DNA from: Gammaproteobacteria bacterium | GTDB taxonomy: Bacteria; Pseudomonadota; Gammaproteobacteria; Eutrophobiales; Eutrophobiaceae | Direction of reading: 5' to 3' | Assembly (NCBI GenBank): GCA_012103475.1 | Contig: WLWS01000005.1 | Coordinates: 377,001-441,000 of the forward strand | Length of the DNA stretch: 64,000 nt | Shown here: positions 1 to 11,295 of the stretch, in pieces | How positions within the stretch are numbered: position 1 is the first letter of the stretch | Layout: each line of letters opens with the position of its first letter | The notes under the pieces: generated by a model | What the model was told of the DNA's origin: nothing | The model's database searches: none | What the model saw: the letters and a program-made list of their open reading frames with translations, nothing else | Position numbers and translations under genes: made by a program

Positions 1-680
1 TCCTGCCATTGCAAATCACTCTCCAACAGCAAATTTACTTTTTCCAAAATACTCTCGCCTTCCAAACTTAACTCCTTCGCACTGGCTCTGACTGAAATTT
101 CCCTCGTCTGAGAACCAGAGCCCTTAACTGAGGCCTGCATGTCCAAAGTGCCGTTTGTGATTTTATGAGATTGAAAAAATTCCATACCCGGAATCGACAG
201 ATTAGAAAGAATGGATAACTCAAGAGACGCACTTTCAAATCTGAAATCCCACAGCTGCTCGTTGTTGATATTCAGTTCGGCCTGAAGATTTCCCCAGCTA
301 GATTCCAATGTGAATGAGGCCTGGCCATGCATATCTGGAATATGGAAATTCGCATTCATTTTTACCTGCAGCATTTCCCGCCCGGCTGTTCTCAGGATTA
401 TACTGCCGTCTTTGCATGTCAAAAGGTTAGAGAGATAGACGGCATCGGGGCAGGATAATTCAGCAGAAACAGAACCCTTCAAGAAGGACGACTCGATTCT
501 CTGCAACTGGACAAACAAGCCAGGTTTGTCTGCATTGACCGGACTAAAATTAAAGTGAAGCCCTTCTATACTGACGGCACCGCGCTGCAGTGAATCCAGC
601 TGCAGATCTATTGACTCAAAAGCCTGCGCGGGGGATAACCATATGAGTAGATAGAAAACTCGCCGGATAAGCGAACGCAC
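1..680 (-). CDS. Exported protein of unknown function, N-terminal part (cut by window edge)
   Basis: An open frame runs from a GTG at 680 to the window edge, about 226 residues, beginning three bases after the cysM stop, so it is probably the last gene of the leuA-cysM run. The N-terminus (RRVFYLLIWLSPAQA) looks like a signal peptide with cleavage after AQA. The visible part is mostly alternating hydrophobic and polar strands, as in periplasmic beta-rich proteins such as the AsmA/YdbH type, but I recognise no diagnostic motif. The family call is only a guess; that it is a real exported protein is likelier. The rest of the gene lies before position 1. Confidence 0.55.
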   Translation of the reverse strand, partial: MRSLIRRVFYLLIWLSPAQAFESIDLQLDSLQRGAVSIEGLHFNFSPVNADKPGLFVQLQRIESSFLKGSVSAELSCPDAVYLSNLLTCKDGSIILRTAGREMLQVKMNANFHIPDMHGQASFTLESSWGNLQAELNINNEQLWDFRFESASLELSILSNLSIPGMEFFQSHKITNGTLDMQASVKGSGSQTREISVRASAKELSLEGESILEKVNLLLESDLQWQ

Positions 681-683
681 AAA

Positions 684-1607
684 TCAGACTGGAAACACGT
701 TGGTGGATAAATATCGATCACCGCGATCACAAATGATAGTCACAATAACCGCGTTTTCCACTTCCTGAGATAATCGCAATGCCGCAGACAGCGCACCACC
801 AGATGAAATCCCGGCAAATATTCCCTCTTCTGCTGCCAGTCGCCTTGTCATATCTTCGGCTTCATCCTGAGTAACATCAATAATTGTATCGACGCGAGCG
901 CGATCGAATATTTTTGGCAAATAGGCTTCCGGCCAGCGACGGATACCGGGAATACTATCTTCCCCCGCAGGTTGTACCCCGATGATCTGAATATCCGGGT
1001 TTTTCTCTTTCAGGTACTGGGAGACTCCCATGCTGGTGCCGGTCGTGCCCATTGAGCTGACAAAGTGAGTGATTTCACCATCGGTATCACGCCATATTTC
1101 CGGACCGGTACCTTCGTAATGGGAAATCGGATTATCCGGATTGGCGAACTGATCAAGCACTTTACCTTTTCCTTCCCGCTGCATTTTCTCGGCGAGATCC
1201 CGCGCACCTTCCATGCCCTGCTCCTGAGTAACCAGAACAATATCAGCGCCAAAGGCTTTCATCGCAGCGCGGCGCTCTTCACTCATATGCTCAGGCATAA
1301 TCAATACCATACGATAACCTTTTATGGCGGCTGCCATGGCCAGGGCAATACCGGTATTGCCACTGGTCGCTTCAAGCAGAACATCGCCGGCTTTAATCTC
1401 GCCACGGCTTTCCGCTCGACTAATCATGCTAATCGCCGGTCTGTCTTTAACCGAACCTGCCGGATTGTTACCCTCAAGTTTCCCCAACAACAGATTACTA
1501 CTGTCGGGTGGAATTCTCTGTAACCTGACCAGCGGGGTATTGCCGACAAAGGCTTCGATTGTTGGAAAGGCTTCCTGTTTTATTTTATCCACTGAACATT
1601 TTCCCAT
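684..1607 (-). CDS. cysM: Cysteine synthase B (O-acetylserine sulfhydrylase)
   Basis: This is a PLP enzyme of the cysteine synthase family (307 residues, typical length). It forms cysteine from O-acetylserine and sulfide or thiosulfate in the cytoplasm. The N-terminus carries GNTPLVRL (residues 22-29), the PLP lysine is Lys54 in GSVKDRP, the phosphate or substrate loop is TSGNTG (81-86), and a GTTGT loop and SSGGAL follow. The short form and the surrounding sequence fit CysM better than CysK. It starts inside the end of rimI (23-base overlap) and so is translationally linked to it. Confidence 0.93.
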   Translation of the reverse strand: MGKCSVDKIKQEAFPTIEAFVGNTPLVRLQRIPPDSSNLLLGKLEGNNPAGSVKDRPAISMISRAESRGEIKAGDVLLEATSGNTGIALAMAAAIKGYRMVLIMPEHMSEERRAAMKAFGADIVLVTQEQGMEGARDLAEKMQREGKGKVLDQFANPDNPISHYEGTGPEIWRDTDGEITHFVSSMGTTGTSMGVSQYLKEKNPDIQIIGVQPAGEDSIPGIRRWPEAYLPKIFDRARVDTIIDVTQDEAEDMTRRLAAEEGIFAGISSGGALSAALRLSQEVENAVIVTIICDRGDRYLSTNVFPV

Positions 1608-2073
1608 TCGCTATATTTTTCGCCATTATTACGGCGTCTTCCCGTCCGTTTACTGCAGGATAATAATTACTGCGCAGACCTACTTCATCGAACCCGGCCC
1701 GATTGTAGAGTTGTATGGCCACCGCATTCGACGGCCTCACTTCGAGAAATATAATTTCCGCAGCATGTTGACCTGCTAAATGTAGCAGATGCGACAACAT
1801 TTCTTTACCCAGTCCTGAATTCTGAGAGTCAGGATGGACACAAAGATTCAATATATGTGCTTCCCCGGCCAGAACCGACATCACACCGTGGCCAACAATC
1901 TCGTCGGCAATTTCCAGAATCCAGCTGCAATAGCCTACCCGCAGACAATCACGAAAAATTGTTTCACTCCATGGAAACTCATAAGAAGCATTCTCAACTC
2001 GCATGATGCCAGGCAGATCCTCCTCCAGCATCGGTCGAAAAATCATCATTGACTGGTCGGGCTGAGCACTCAT
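1585..2073 (-). CDS. rimI: Ribosomal protein S18-alanine N-acetyltransferase
   Basis: A GNAT acetyltransferase of 162 residues. RimI acetylates the N-terminal alanine of ribosomal protein S18. The acetyl-CoA loop is QNSGLG (84-89), with the family's conserved Glu in FLEVRPSN (about 111) and Tyr in LYNRAGF (about 123). The gene overlaps the uracil-DNA glycosylase by four bases (ATGA) upstream and cysM by 23 bases downstream. In many gammaproteobacteria rimI sits near tsaB; here its partner is a DNA-repair glycosylase instead. Confidence 0.9.
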   Translation of the reverse strand: MSAQPDQSMMIFRPMLEEDLPGIMRVENASYEFPWSETIFRDCLRVGYCSWILEIADEIVGHGVMSVLAGEAHILNLCVHPDSQNSGLGKEMLSHLLHLAGQHAAEIIFLEVRPSNAVAIQLYNRAGFDEVGLRSNYYPAVNGREDAVIMAKNIANGKMFSG

Positions 2074-2771
2074 ACGCCTTTATAAACTTCCATCGCCAAT
2101 TGCAAATCCTCCCAGGACTTGCTTTTCTGTGCCGGTGAACGTAAAAGATAAGCTGGGTGATAGGTCACTATCAAGGGAATATCCGTATCAGGATAAACGT
2201 AGCGCTGACCCCGCATTTTACCGATAGCTGTGTCAGTCTTAAGAAGATTCTGTGCAGCAATACGACCCAGAGCCAGAATTACTCTGGGCTGAACATGTGC
2301 AATTTGCTGGCGCAGATATTCTTCACACTGCACCACTTCCTCGATCTTCGGATCGCGATTGTCTGGTGGTCTGCATTTTAATATATTCGCAATGAAAACC
2401 TGTTCTCTTTTGAGTCCGATGGCCAGTAACATTGAATTCAATAATTGACCGGCGCGTCCTACGAAGGGTTCACCCTGACGATCTTCTTCCGCACCAGGCG
2501 CTTCTCCGATAATCATCCAGTCCGCATCCGCATCACCGCTACCGAATACCGTCTGTTTGCGACTCCTGTGCAAATCACACTGCTGACAAGTTTCTACTCG
2601 GACTTTCAGGCTTTGCCAATCATTTAATACGGGACTTCCGGCAACTGCATTATTCGGAGCCATCGCCGGCACATGCTGCAAAGTGTCGCCTGTATTTAGC
2701 GAGTTCTTTTCGAGCCAGACATCAATACCCATTAAGCGCAGGTACTGTCTCTGTTGATCCTGGGTAATCAT
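2070..2771 (-). CDS. Uracil-DNA glycosylase, family 4 (Fe-S type)
   Basis: It removes uracil from DNA at the start of base-excision repair. The four iron-sulfur cysteines are visible, numbered from the ATG at 2771: Cys62 and Cys65 (CQQC), Cys133 (ILKCRPP) and Cys149 (VQCEEY). Active-site motifs GEAPGAEED and VTYHPAYLLR are intact. A TTG three codons upstream would also be in frame, but the ATG is the more likely start. It directly follows leuA and overlaps rimI by four bases, so it should be cotranscribed with both. Confidence 0.9.
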   Translation of the reverse strand: MITQDQQRQYLRLMGIDVWLEKNSLNTGDTLQHVPAMAPNNAVAGSPVLNDWQSLKVRVETCQQCDLHRSRKQTVFGSGDADADWMIIGEAPGAEEDRQGEPFVGRAGQLLNSMLLAIGLKREQVFIANILKCRPPDNRDPKIEEVVQCEEYLRQQIAHVQPRVILALGRIAAQNLLKTDTAIGKMRGQRYVYPDTDIPLIVTYHPAYLLRSPAQKSKSWEDLQLAMEVYKGV

Positions 2772-2780
2772 TCTTTTCAA

Positions 2781-4316
2781 CTATATCTGCGGATGCGCCC
2801 GCTGTACCGGGCTCATGACACGATTGACTGCGTTGACATAAGCTTTTGCCGATGCCGCAATAACGTCGGTATCAGAGCCTGTGCCATTCACAACCCTGCC
2901 ATCTTTACTCAAGCGAACGGTAACCTCACCCTGAGCATCGGAACCATCAGTAATCGCATTTACTGAATAAAGTTGTATTTTACAGCCGCTCTCCACTAAG
3001 GATTCAATCGCACTGAAAACGGCATCAACCGGGCCATCGCCTTCGGCAACACCTGTTTTCTCAACACCTTTAACCGACAAAGCAATTTCTGCGCTGGGCA
3101 CTTCACCAGTCTCGAGGGCAATTTTCATACTGATGAATTTAAATTCTTCCTGCTCCGCTTCAAGCAGGCCATCTGAGACAAGTGATTGCAGATCCTCATC
3201 AAAAATCTCATGTTTCTTATCCGCCAGATCTTTGAAGCGCCTGAAACATTCGTTCAATTCCTCTTCACTTGCAAATTCATAACCCAGTTCTTTCAATCGT
3301 GTACGAAATGCGTTGCGCCCGGAATGTTTTCCCATGACCAGTCGATTGGTTTGCCAGCCGACATCTTCAGCTCGCATAATTTCATAAGTCTCGCGGCTTT
3401 TTATTACACCATCCTGATGAATACCGGATTCATGAGCGAAAGCATTCGCGCCGACAATGGCTTTATTCGGTTGCACAGGAAAGCCGGTAATATTCGCCAC
3501 CAGACGCGAGTTATTCATAATGTGCGTGGTATCAAGAGTGGTATCGCAGGGAAAAATATCCTGTCGCGTTCGCACAGCCATTACGACTTCCTCCAGAGAG
3601 GCATTACCAGCACGTTCGCCCAGGCCATTAATAGTGCACTCCACCTGTCTGGCGCCCGCCATCACCGCGGCCAGTGAATTGGCGACGGCAAGTCCGAGAT
3701 CGTTGTGACAATGTACTGAGAAAACAGCTTTATCGGCATTGGGTACACGCTCTTTCAAATTTCGGATCGTTTCTGCAAACTGAGTAGGCACGTTATAACC
3801 CACTGTGTCTGGAATATTGATCGTATTTGCACCAGCGTCTATCACAGACTCGATAATCTGACAGAGAAAATCAATCTCAGAACGGCCAGCGTCTTCAGGT
3901 GAAAATTCAACATCGTCAGTATAATTTCTAGCTCGTTTTACCGCTCTCACCGCCTGCTCCAGCACTTGTTCAGGGCTCATGCGCAATTTTTGCTGCATGT
4001 GAATTGGTGAAGTGGCGATAAAAGTATGGATTCTACCTGAGTTTGCCGGTTTCAGAGCCTCTGCTGCTCTGTCAATATCAGCATCGCTGGTGCGCGCCAA
4101 CCCGCAAACGGTACTGTCTTTAACCGCGCTGGCTACAGCCTGAACCGCCTCGAAATCGCCGGGACTGGCGATAGGGAATCCTGCTTCGATGACATCGACA
4201 TGCATCAGTTCCAGTGTCTTGGCGATGCGCACCTTTTCATCACGGGTCATAGAAGCGCCGGGACTCTGTTCGCCGTCACGCAAGGTTGTATCAAATATAA
4301 TTAATTTGTCTTTCAT
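2781..4316 (-). CDS. leuA: 2-isopropylmalate synthase
   Basis: First committed step of leucine synthesis: acetyl-CoA plus 2-oxoisovalerate gives 2-isopropylmalate. The N-terminal TIM barrel has [12 protein letters not shown] (about residues 9-20) and the metal-binding HCHNDLG; the C-terminal 120 residues form the leucine-sensing LeuA domain, with a total of 511 residues from this start. I place the start at ATG 4316 because GGAG lies six bases before it; the in-frame TTG at 4346 lies within a hairpin. The preceding 185 bases hold a leucine-rich short ORF, suggesting leucine-dependent control. leuBCD are not in the window. Confidence 0.94.
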   Translation of the reverse strand: MKDKLIIFDTTLRDGEQSPGASMTRDEKVRIAKTLELMHVDVIEAGFPIASPGDFEAVQAVASAVKDSTVCGLARTSDADIDRAAEALKPANSGRIHTFIATSPIHMQQKLRMSPEQVLEQAVRAVKRARNYTDDVEFSPEDAGRSEIDFLCQIIESVIDAGANTINIPDTVGYNVPTQFAETIRNLKERVPNADKAVFSVHCHNDLGLAVANSLAAVMAGARQVECTINGLGERAGNASLEEVVMAVRTRQDIFPCDTTLDTTHIMNNSRLVANITGFPVQPNKAIVGANAFAHESGIHQDGVIKSRETYEIMRAEDVGWQTNRLVMGKHSGRNAFRTRLKELGYEFASEEELNECFRRFKDLADKKHEIFDEDLQSLVSDGLLEAEQEEFKFISMKIALETGEVPSAEIALSVKGVEKTGVAEGDGPVDAVFSAIESLVESGCKIQLYSVNAITDGSDAQGEVTVRLSKDGRVVNGTGSDTDVIAASAKAYVNAVNRVMSPVQRAHPQI

Positions 4317-4341
4317 ATCCTGCTCCGGATTATATCTCATG

Positions 4342-4370
4342 GCCAATAGAACCGTTAACCGGCAATTGGC
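4342..4370 (-). other. Hairpin just upstream of leuA
   Basis: An inverted repeat, outer GCCAAT/ATTGGC (4342-4347 and 4365-4370) and inner CCG/CGG, lies 26 bases before the leuA ATG. No T run follows, so it is not a standard terminator. Its place between the leucine-rich leader ORF and leuA makes a regulatory role possible but unproven. Confidence 0.4.
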
Positions 4371-4410
4371 AAAATTAGGGGATCGATGAAATGTGGTGTG
4401 TAAATATGCC

Positions 4411-4503
4411 CTAGCAGGGCAGGAGCAGCAGGCGTAGAGCAGCGTTGACCATTTTCTGTTGTGCTGGTCGGATAATCAAAGTGTTTTGATTCACGCTGTA
4501 CAT
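4411..4503 (-). CDS. leuL: Probable leucine leader peptide upstream of leuA
   Basis: A 30-codon ORF (ATG 4503, TAG 4411) that ends in the residues LRLLLLPC, encoded by CTA-CGC-CTG-CTG-CTC-CTG-CCC-TGC, and overlaps a small stem (TGCCC/GGGCA) at its stop. A cluster of leucine codons 95 bases before leuA is what leader peptides of leu operons look like. A second in-frame ATG lies four codons upstream (4515). No strong Shine-Dalgarno is visible, and no canonical terminator separates it from leuA, so the mechanism is open. That it is a regulatory leader is inference from codon content and position. Confidence 0.55.
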   Translation of the reverse strand: MYSVNQNTLIIRPAQQKMVNAALRLLLLPC

Positions 4504-4515
4504 AAGGAAAAGCAT

Positions 4516-4556
4516 ACCGCTATTAAAGATATTTGCAATAGTTAAGCGGTTTTTTT
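4516..4556 (+). terminator. Terminator-like hairpin with T run on the plus strand
   Basis: ACCGCT (4516-4521) pairs with AGCGGT (4545-4550), followed by six further T residues. The arrangement would stop a plus-strand transcript, yet all genes here are on the minus strand. On the minus strand the same hairpin lies just after pssA, where it could act as a weaker, T-poor terminator. Orientation and purpose are uncertain. Confidence 0.4.
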
Positions 4557-4568
4557 AGTTTCTACGAA

Positions 4569-5297
4569 TCAGGGCTTACGCTTTGCCCTGTGTCGTCGTA
4601 TCAAGGCCAGAGTGATAACCGGACCGGAAAGCGCGTAGCTGAAAGCCAGCAGGAACAGAACTACTGATGGTCGGGCGGCAATCAATGCCAGTATCAACAC
4701 CAGGATCAAAATACTAATGAATGGAACCCGACCTTTCAGATCAAATTGCTTGAAGCTGTGATAGCGAATATTACTCACCATGAGTATCCCGGCTGCAATT
4801 GTCAGAGGAAAACTGATCCAGACAAGGTTGGTACCATCATAAAGGCCATTGGCAGCACCGAGCCAGATAAAACCGGCTATCAGCGCGGCCGCCGCCGGAC
4901 TTGGCAGGCCCTGAAAAAACTGTTTGTCCTCATTCTCAGCCTGAGTATTGAAACGGGCAAGACGAAGCGCAGTGGTAGCGGCATACACAAAGGCCGCCAC
5001 CCAGCCGAGTTTACCGAGTCCATACAGGGACCATTGATAAATAACCAGCGAGGGTGCCAGACCAAATGAAATCAGATCCGACAAACTGTCGTACTGGACG
5101 CCAAAATCACTCTGGGTGTTGGTCATACGGGCAATGCGACCATCCATGCCATCGAGAATCATCGCAACAAATATGGCAATAGCAGCATCTTCATAACGAC
5201 CGTTTATGGCAGCGACAATGGCGTAAAAACCACCAAACAGGGCGGCTGTCGTGAACAAATTAGGAAGAAGGTAGATACCTCTGCGTCGTTTACTCAT
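4569..5297 (-). CDS. pssA: CDP-diacylglycerol-serine O-phosphatidyltransferase
   Basis: An inner-membrane enzyme that makes phosphatidylserine from CDP-diacylglycerol and serine. The CDP-alcohol phosphotransferase signature is complete: D-x2-DG-x2-AR-x8-G-x3-D-x3-D, seen as DGMDGRIAR and then GVQYDSLSD. Several hydrophobic helices follow. The start is set at ATG 5297 (MSKRRRGIYLLPNLFT), the usual N-terminus of this family, rather than an in-frame TTG at 5330. It lies downstream of the Psd-like gene, and both belong to the same pathway. Confidence 0.93.
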   Translation of the reverse strand: MSKRRRGIYLLPNLFTTAALFGGFYAIVAAINGRYEDAAIAIFVAMILDGMDGRIARMTNTQSDFGVQYDSLSDLISFGLAPSLVIYQWSLYGLGKLGWVAAFVYAATTALRLARFNTQAENEDKQFFQGLPSPAAAALIAGFIWLGAANGLYDGTNLVWISFPLTIAAGILMVSNIRYHSFKQFDLKGRVPFISILILVLILALIAARPSVVLFLLAFSYALSGPVITLALIRRHRAKRKP

Positions 5298-5421
5298 TTT
5301 TTTCCATAGGAAGCTGTTATCCGCTAGCAAGCGGTAATTTTGAGGATATACTGAGAGCCGACTTTAACATAACAGGTTTTAGCAGTACCACGGCTTCGTC
5401 TGAACGAAGAGCGAATTAGTC

Positions 5422-6048
5422 TTATTTACGAACGAAATGAGCCAGTATGCTTGTCCCGGCGGAGACAACATCGCCTGAACCAAGTTGTAATCGCGCATTT
5501 TCCGGAACATAAATATCCACGGTACCAGACAGATAAAGATAACCACAGCGTTGTCCCTGACCAGCTCGTTCACCGGAACGAAGTGTCATACGCGTAAACA
5601 GAGCCGGCGTATCCATACCCAGCCCAAACACCAGATCATCGGATTCATCAGTCTGTATCCAGAATGCGCAGTGACGTTTAAATTCACCGCCTGCTTCAGT
5701 GCTGTGCCATTGATTGATTACTTTGCCTTCGATAGGGCTACGCAGACTGTGAGTGTCTGCAATAGATAACTTGATTCTGATACGCTGCGCCCGACGCGAT
5801 AGCCAGTAGTCTTCAACCTCGCATATGGAGACTATTTCACCGCTGGCAGGACTGAGGATGGCAAGTGGGTCGGCGGGTACTTCACAGACAGGATCACGAA
5901 ATAGAAATATTGCTGTTGCCAGCAGCAACAAGAAAACAATCGACTCAAGCCAGCCAAAAAAAGCATAGCCGGCAATTGTCGCAAGCAGCAAGACAGCCAG
6001 TACTGGTATTCCTTCCCGCGCAATAAGGCGCCTACCATTACCTGACAT
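5422..6048 (-). CDS. Phosphatidylserine decarboxylase-like protein with altered active site
   Basis: Family, length (208 residues), two N-terminal membrane helices and position between ilvC and pssA all match the short phosphatidylserine decarboxylases that make phosphatidylethanolamine. Normally the proenzyme cuts itself at a Gly-Ser bond to make a pyruvoyl group, using an Asp in a PADG motif and a His. Here the His region is kept (DTHSLRSP), but PADG reads PASG and the expected FGSRVD/LGST site reads LSGTVD, with Gly and Ser in swapped order. It may be inactive, process differently or do another job. Confidence 0.8.
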   Translation of the reverse strand: MSGNGRRLIAREGIPVLAVLLLATIAGYAFFGWLESIVFLLLLATAIFLFRDPVCEVPADPLAILSPASGEIVSICEVEDYWLSRRAQRIRIKLSIADTHSLRSPIEGKVINQWHSTEAGGEFKRHCAFWIQTDESDDLVFGLGMDTPALFTRMTLRSGERAGQGQRCGYLYLSGTVDIYVPENARLQLGSGDVVSAGTSILAHFVRK

Positions 6049-6133
6049 CAGCCCTAGCCCCGGACAAGTTCCCGCATGCTGAATTCGCTAGCTTGTTAAA
6101 CCGGTATCGTATCGTCTGTAGCGAAAACCAAAG

Positions 6134-7658
<1,525 letters not shown>

Positions 7659-7662
<4 letters not shown>

Positions 7663-9386
7663 GCCAGCTCTCTTTCAGAGGTCAGATGCATTTCATTTTG
7701 ACCTTTACCAGCGGCGATCATCGGATAGACGTTTTCCGTTTTATCAGTAATAAAATCCATGAGCACAAGTCTGTCTTTCATCGCCAGTGCTTCTTTTAAC
7801 GCACCCTCAACGTCAGCGGTCTTCTCAACACGCATGCCAACATGACCGAAACTCTCTGCCAGTTTCACGAAATCAGGTAAAGCCTCAAAATAAGAGTGCG
7901 AATAACGGCTGTCATAAAAAAACTCCTGCCATTGCCTGACCATACCCATGTAACCATTATTGAGGTTGATAATTTTCACCGGCGTCCCGTATTGCAGGCA
8001 GGTAGAGAGCTCCTGAATACACATAACCAGACTGGCCTCGCCGGTAATACAGCAAACTGTCTCATCGGGCAAAGCCAGCTGCACACCAAATGCTGCCGGC
8101 AAGCCGAAACCCATGGTGCCGAGACCTCCGGAATTTATCCAGCGACGTGGTTTATCAAACTTGTAAAACTGCGCGGCCCACATTTGATGCTGACCAACAT
8201 CTGAGGTCACATAAGCATCGCCTTTAGTCAATTCGTAAAGCTTTTCAACGACGTACTGCGGTTTGATTACCTCTGTCTTGCGATCGAAACGAAGACAATC
8301 AGTATCCTGCCATTCCTTAATTTGTTGCCACCAGTCTTTTAAGGCGGCTTTATCAATTCTATTTTTATTTTCTTTCAGTGCTTTAATCATATCCGCCAGC
8401 ACGTGCTTCACATCACCGACGATAGGAATGTCGACAGCAACGTTCTTGGCGATTGAGGAAGGATCGACATCAATATGAACAATTTTTGCATAAGGGCAAA
8501 ACTTTTCCAGTTCGCCGGTTACCCGATCATCAAAACGTGCGCCGATGGCTACCAGTACATCGCAGTGATGCATGGCCATATTGGCCTCGTAAGTTCCGTG
8601 CATACCCAACATTCCAATGAACTGCCTGTCAGTTGCCGGATAAGCGCCCAGCCCCATCAGGGTGTTGGTAATCGGGTAGCCCAGCTTTCTGGTAAATGCG
8701 GTTAACTCTTCGCTTGCTTCACCAAGCACAACACCGCCGCCGCTGTATAGCATAGGTTTCCTGGCAGACAGAATCATATCCACTGCTTTTTTAATCTGCC
8801 TCGGGTGACCTTTAATTGCGGGCTTGTAGGAACGCATATCCAGCGATGAAGGATATTCGTAGACGCAGGACTCGGCCGTGATATCTTTGGGCAAATCAAC
8901 CAGAACCGGACCGGGTCGACCGCTGTGCGCTATGTGAAAGGCCTTTTTAACTGTAGCAGCAAGCTCACTAACGTCATTTACCAGAAAATTATGTTTTACG
9001 CAGGGTCGCGTAATGCCAACTGCATCGACTTCCTGAAAAGTATCGTTGCCGATCATATGCGTTGCTACCTGACCGGTAAAAACAACCATCGGAATAGAGT
9101 CCATATGAGCCGTGGCGATACCTGTGACAATATTGGTAGCACCGGGACCTGAGGTAACCAGCACTACACCGGTTTTGCCTGTGGCGCGGGCGTAACCATC
9201 TGCAGCATGCGCCGCACCCTGTTCGTGACGGGTGAGAATATGCTGCACTTCCTCCTGTTTGAACAGCGCATCATAAATATGCAAAACCGCTCCACCAGGG
9301 TAGCCGAATATATATTCCACACCCTCATCTTTAAGGGCACGGACAAAAATTTCGGCTCCACGTAATATCTCTTTTGATTTACTCAC
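7659..9386 (-). CDS. ilvB: Acetolactate synthase large (catalytic) subunit
   Basis: A thiamine-diphosphate enzyme that condenses two pyruvates, or pyruvate and 2-oxobutyrate. 575 residues with the usual three domains. The catalytic Glu is Glu55 (RHEQGAAHAADG). The cofactor motif, usually GDG or GEG followed by NN, reads GEAS here and continues to INLNNGY; Glu for Asp is common in this family, Ala for Gly less so. The start is a GTG at 9386: an in-frame TAG two codons before it rules out longer forms. First gene of the ilv run, divergent from proS. Confidence 0.95.
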
Positions 9387-9462
9387 AGTCTATTTCCGTA
9401 AAATTATTGATTGCGGACGGGCAAACTATCGGAAGTTACTGATTTTTATGGCCGAGGTCAAG

Positions 9463-9477
9463 TTGTGCTGTGCACAA
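9463..9477. promoter_or_regulatory. Inverted repeat between ilvB and proS
   Basis: TTGTGC-TGT-GCACAA is a perfect six-base inverted repeat with a three-base centre in the 196-base divergent region. Its size and place suit a dimeric regulator, but no regulator gene is next to it and I cannot assign one. Nothing else definite is visible in this gap. Confidence 0.3.
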
Positions 9478-9582
9478 TAAGCGCCCCGAAGAGCTCGACA
9501 TTTAAACCAGTTTTATCTCTACATTTGATATCGGCCACGGTAACATACGGCCGCGTTTACATATTCTTAATACTCACTAACC

Positions 9583-11295
9583 ATGCTTACATCAAAAATT
9601 CTGCTGGCGACCCAGCGCGAAGCGCCGGCCGATGCCGAAATAATCAGCCATCAGCTCATGCTAAAAGCCGGTCTCGTGCGCAAACTGGCCTCCGGTATTT
9701 ATACCTGGTTGCCGACAGGTTTACGGGTTTTACGTAAAGTTGAAGCCATTGTCCGCGAGGAGATGGACAAAGCCGGCGCTCAGGAAATCCTGATGTCCGG
9801 GGTACAGCCGGCCGAGCTCTGGCAGGAATCTGGTCGTTGGGAGGAATATGGTCCGGAGTTACTGAGACTGTCAGACAGACATGGCAGAGAATTTTGTCTG
9901 GGGCCCACACACGAGGAAGTGATCACCGATCTGGTGCGCCGTGAGATTCGCAGCTACAAGCAGCTGCCAGCCAATTTTTATCAGATACAAACCAAATTTC
10001 GCGACGAGATCCGACCGCGCTTTGGCATCATGCGCGCACGAGAGTTTCTCATGAAGGACGCGTATTCCTTTCATCTGGACGAAGCATCTCTGCAACAGAC
10101 TTATGAGGATATGTTTGAATGTTACTCAACAATATTCAATCGCATCGGTCTCGTCTTTCGCGCTGTCATTGCCGACTCAGGTAGTATCGGTGGTAATACC
10201 TCGCATGAATTTCATGTGCTGGCGGATTCAGGCGAAGATCAAATTGTGTTTACTGAAGATGGTAATTACGCGGCGAATATTGAGCTGGCCGCAGCAGTAA
10301 AGCCAGAAGGTGAAAGAGCTGAGCCCAGCGAAGACATGCAAAAACAGGCTACCCCTGGTATGCATAGTATTGAAGAAATTGCAGGACACTTCAAAGTTGA
10401 TGAAAGCAAGTGTCTGAAAACCTTGATTGTCGACGGTGCCAATGATGATCTGGTGGCTCTGATCATACGAGGTGACCACGAACTGAACAAAGTAAAGGCT
10501 GAAAAACTTGAGAACGTTGCCAGACCTTTGAGTTTCGCATCGGCTGATAAAATTCGCAAACATCTGAGTTGCGATATAGGGTCGTTGGGACCGATTGAGC
10601 TGGATATTCCGACGATTGTTGATTTCAGTGCGGCTCATATTTCTGATTTTATCTGTGGAGCAAACGAGAATGGGATGCACTTTACCGGGGTAAACTGGCA
10701 GCGGGATTTAGCAGAACCTGACTGTGCCGATTTAAGAAACGTGATTGCAGGAGAGGCAGCAAAAGAAAATGGCGCCCCCTTGAAACTGGCCAGAGGCATT
10801 GAGGTTGGTCATATTTTTCAGCTTGGCACGAAATACAGCGCTGCGATGAAGGCCAATTGTCTCGATGAGAAAGGTACAGCCACTACTTTTATGATGGGTT
10901 GTTATGGTATTGGCATTTCCCGAATCGTCGCGGCGGCCATTGAACAAAACCACGATGAAAAAGGTATCGTCTGGCCACAAAGCATTTCTCCTTATAGCCT
11001 CGTCCTGATCCCCATCCACATGCATAAATCTCAACGCCTGCGAGAAGCCGTCATGGCGCTTTATGAACAATTCAGCGCAGCAGGTATTGATGTGCTGCTC
11101 GATGACAGAAAAGAACGACCGGGCGTCATGTTTGCCGACATGGAATTAATCGGCATCCCGCACAGGCTTGTTTTCAGCGAGCGAGGTCTTGATGCGAATA
11201 CACTCGAGTATAAAGGCAGAACCGACGAGGAAAGCAGTGATATCAATCTCGATGAAGCAGTGAGTTTTATTCAGAAGCAACTGGCCTCAGGCTGA
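9583..11295 (+). CDS. proS: Prolyl-tRNA synthetase (bacterial type with editing domain)
   Basis: Class II aminoacyl-tRNA synthetase, 570 residues, the usual length for the bacterial form. The class II core at the N-terminus holds motif 2 ([17 protein letters not shown]), then a YbaK-type editing insertion spans roughly residues 225-400, followed by motif 3 (GCYGIGISR) and the anticodon-binding domain from about 470. Starts at ATG 9583. Its 3' end overlaps the converging acyP by nine bases. Confidence 0.97.
   Translation: MLTSKILLATQREAPADAEIISHQLMLKAGLVRKLASGIYTWLPTGLRVLRKVEAIVREEMDKAGAQEILMSGVQPAELWQESGRWEEYGPELLRLSDRHGREFCLGPTHEEVITDLVRREIRSYKQLPANFYQIQTKFRDEIRPRFGIMRAREFLMKDAYSFHLDEASLQQTYEDMFECYSTIFNRIGLVFRAVIADSGSIGGNTSHEFHVLADSGEDQIVFTEDGNYAANIELAAAVKPEGERAEPSEDMQKQATPGMHSIEEIAGHFKVDESKCLKTLIVDGANDDLVALIIRGDHELNKVKAEKLENVARPLSFASADKIRKHLSCDIGSLGPIELDIPTIVDFSAAHISDFICGANENGMHFTGVNWQRDLAEPDCADLRNVIAGEAAKENGAPLKLARGIEVGHIFQLGTKYSAAMKANCLDEKGTATTFMMGCYGIGISRIVAAAIEQNHDEKGIVWPQSISPYSLVLIPIHMHKSQRLREAVMALYEQFSAAGIDVLLDDRKERPGVMFADMELIGIPHRLVFSERGLDANTLEYKGRTDEESSDINLDEAVSFIQKQLASG

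Noticed and set aside
1065..1523. Plus-strand ORF opposite cysM
   Set aside because: Antisense shadow without family motifs; cysM on the other strand is fully explained.
9502..9546. 14-residue minus-strand ORF with six Ile/Leu/Val residues upstream of ilvB
   Set aside because: The residues are scattered, no hairpin or terminator follows and no ribosome site is seen, so it was not called a leader peptide.
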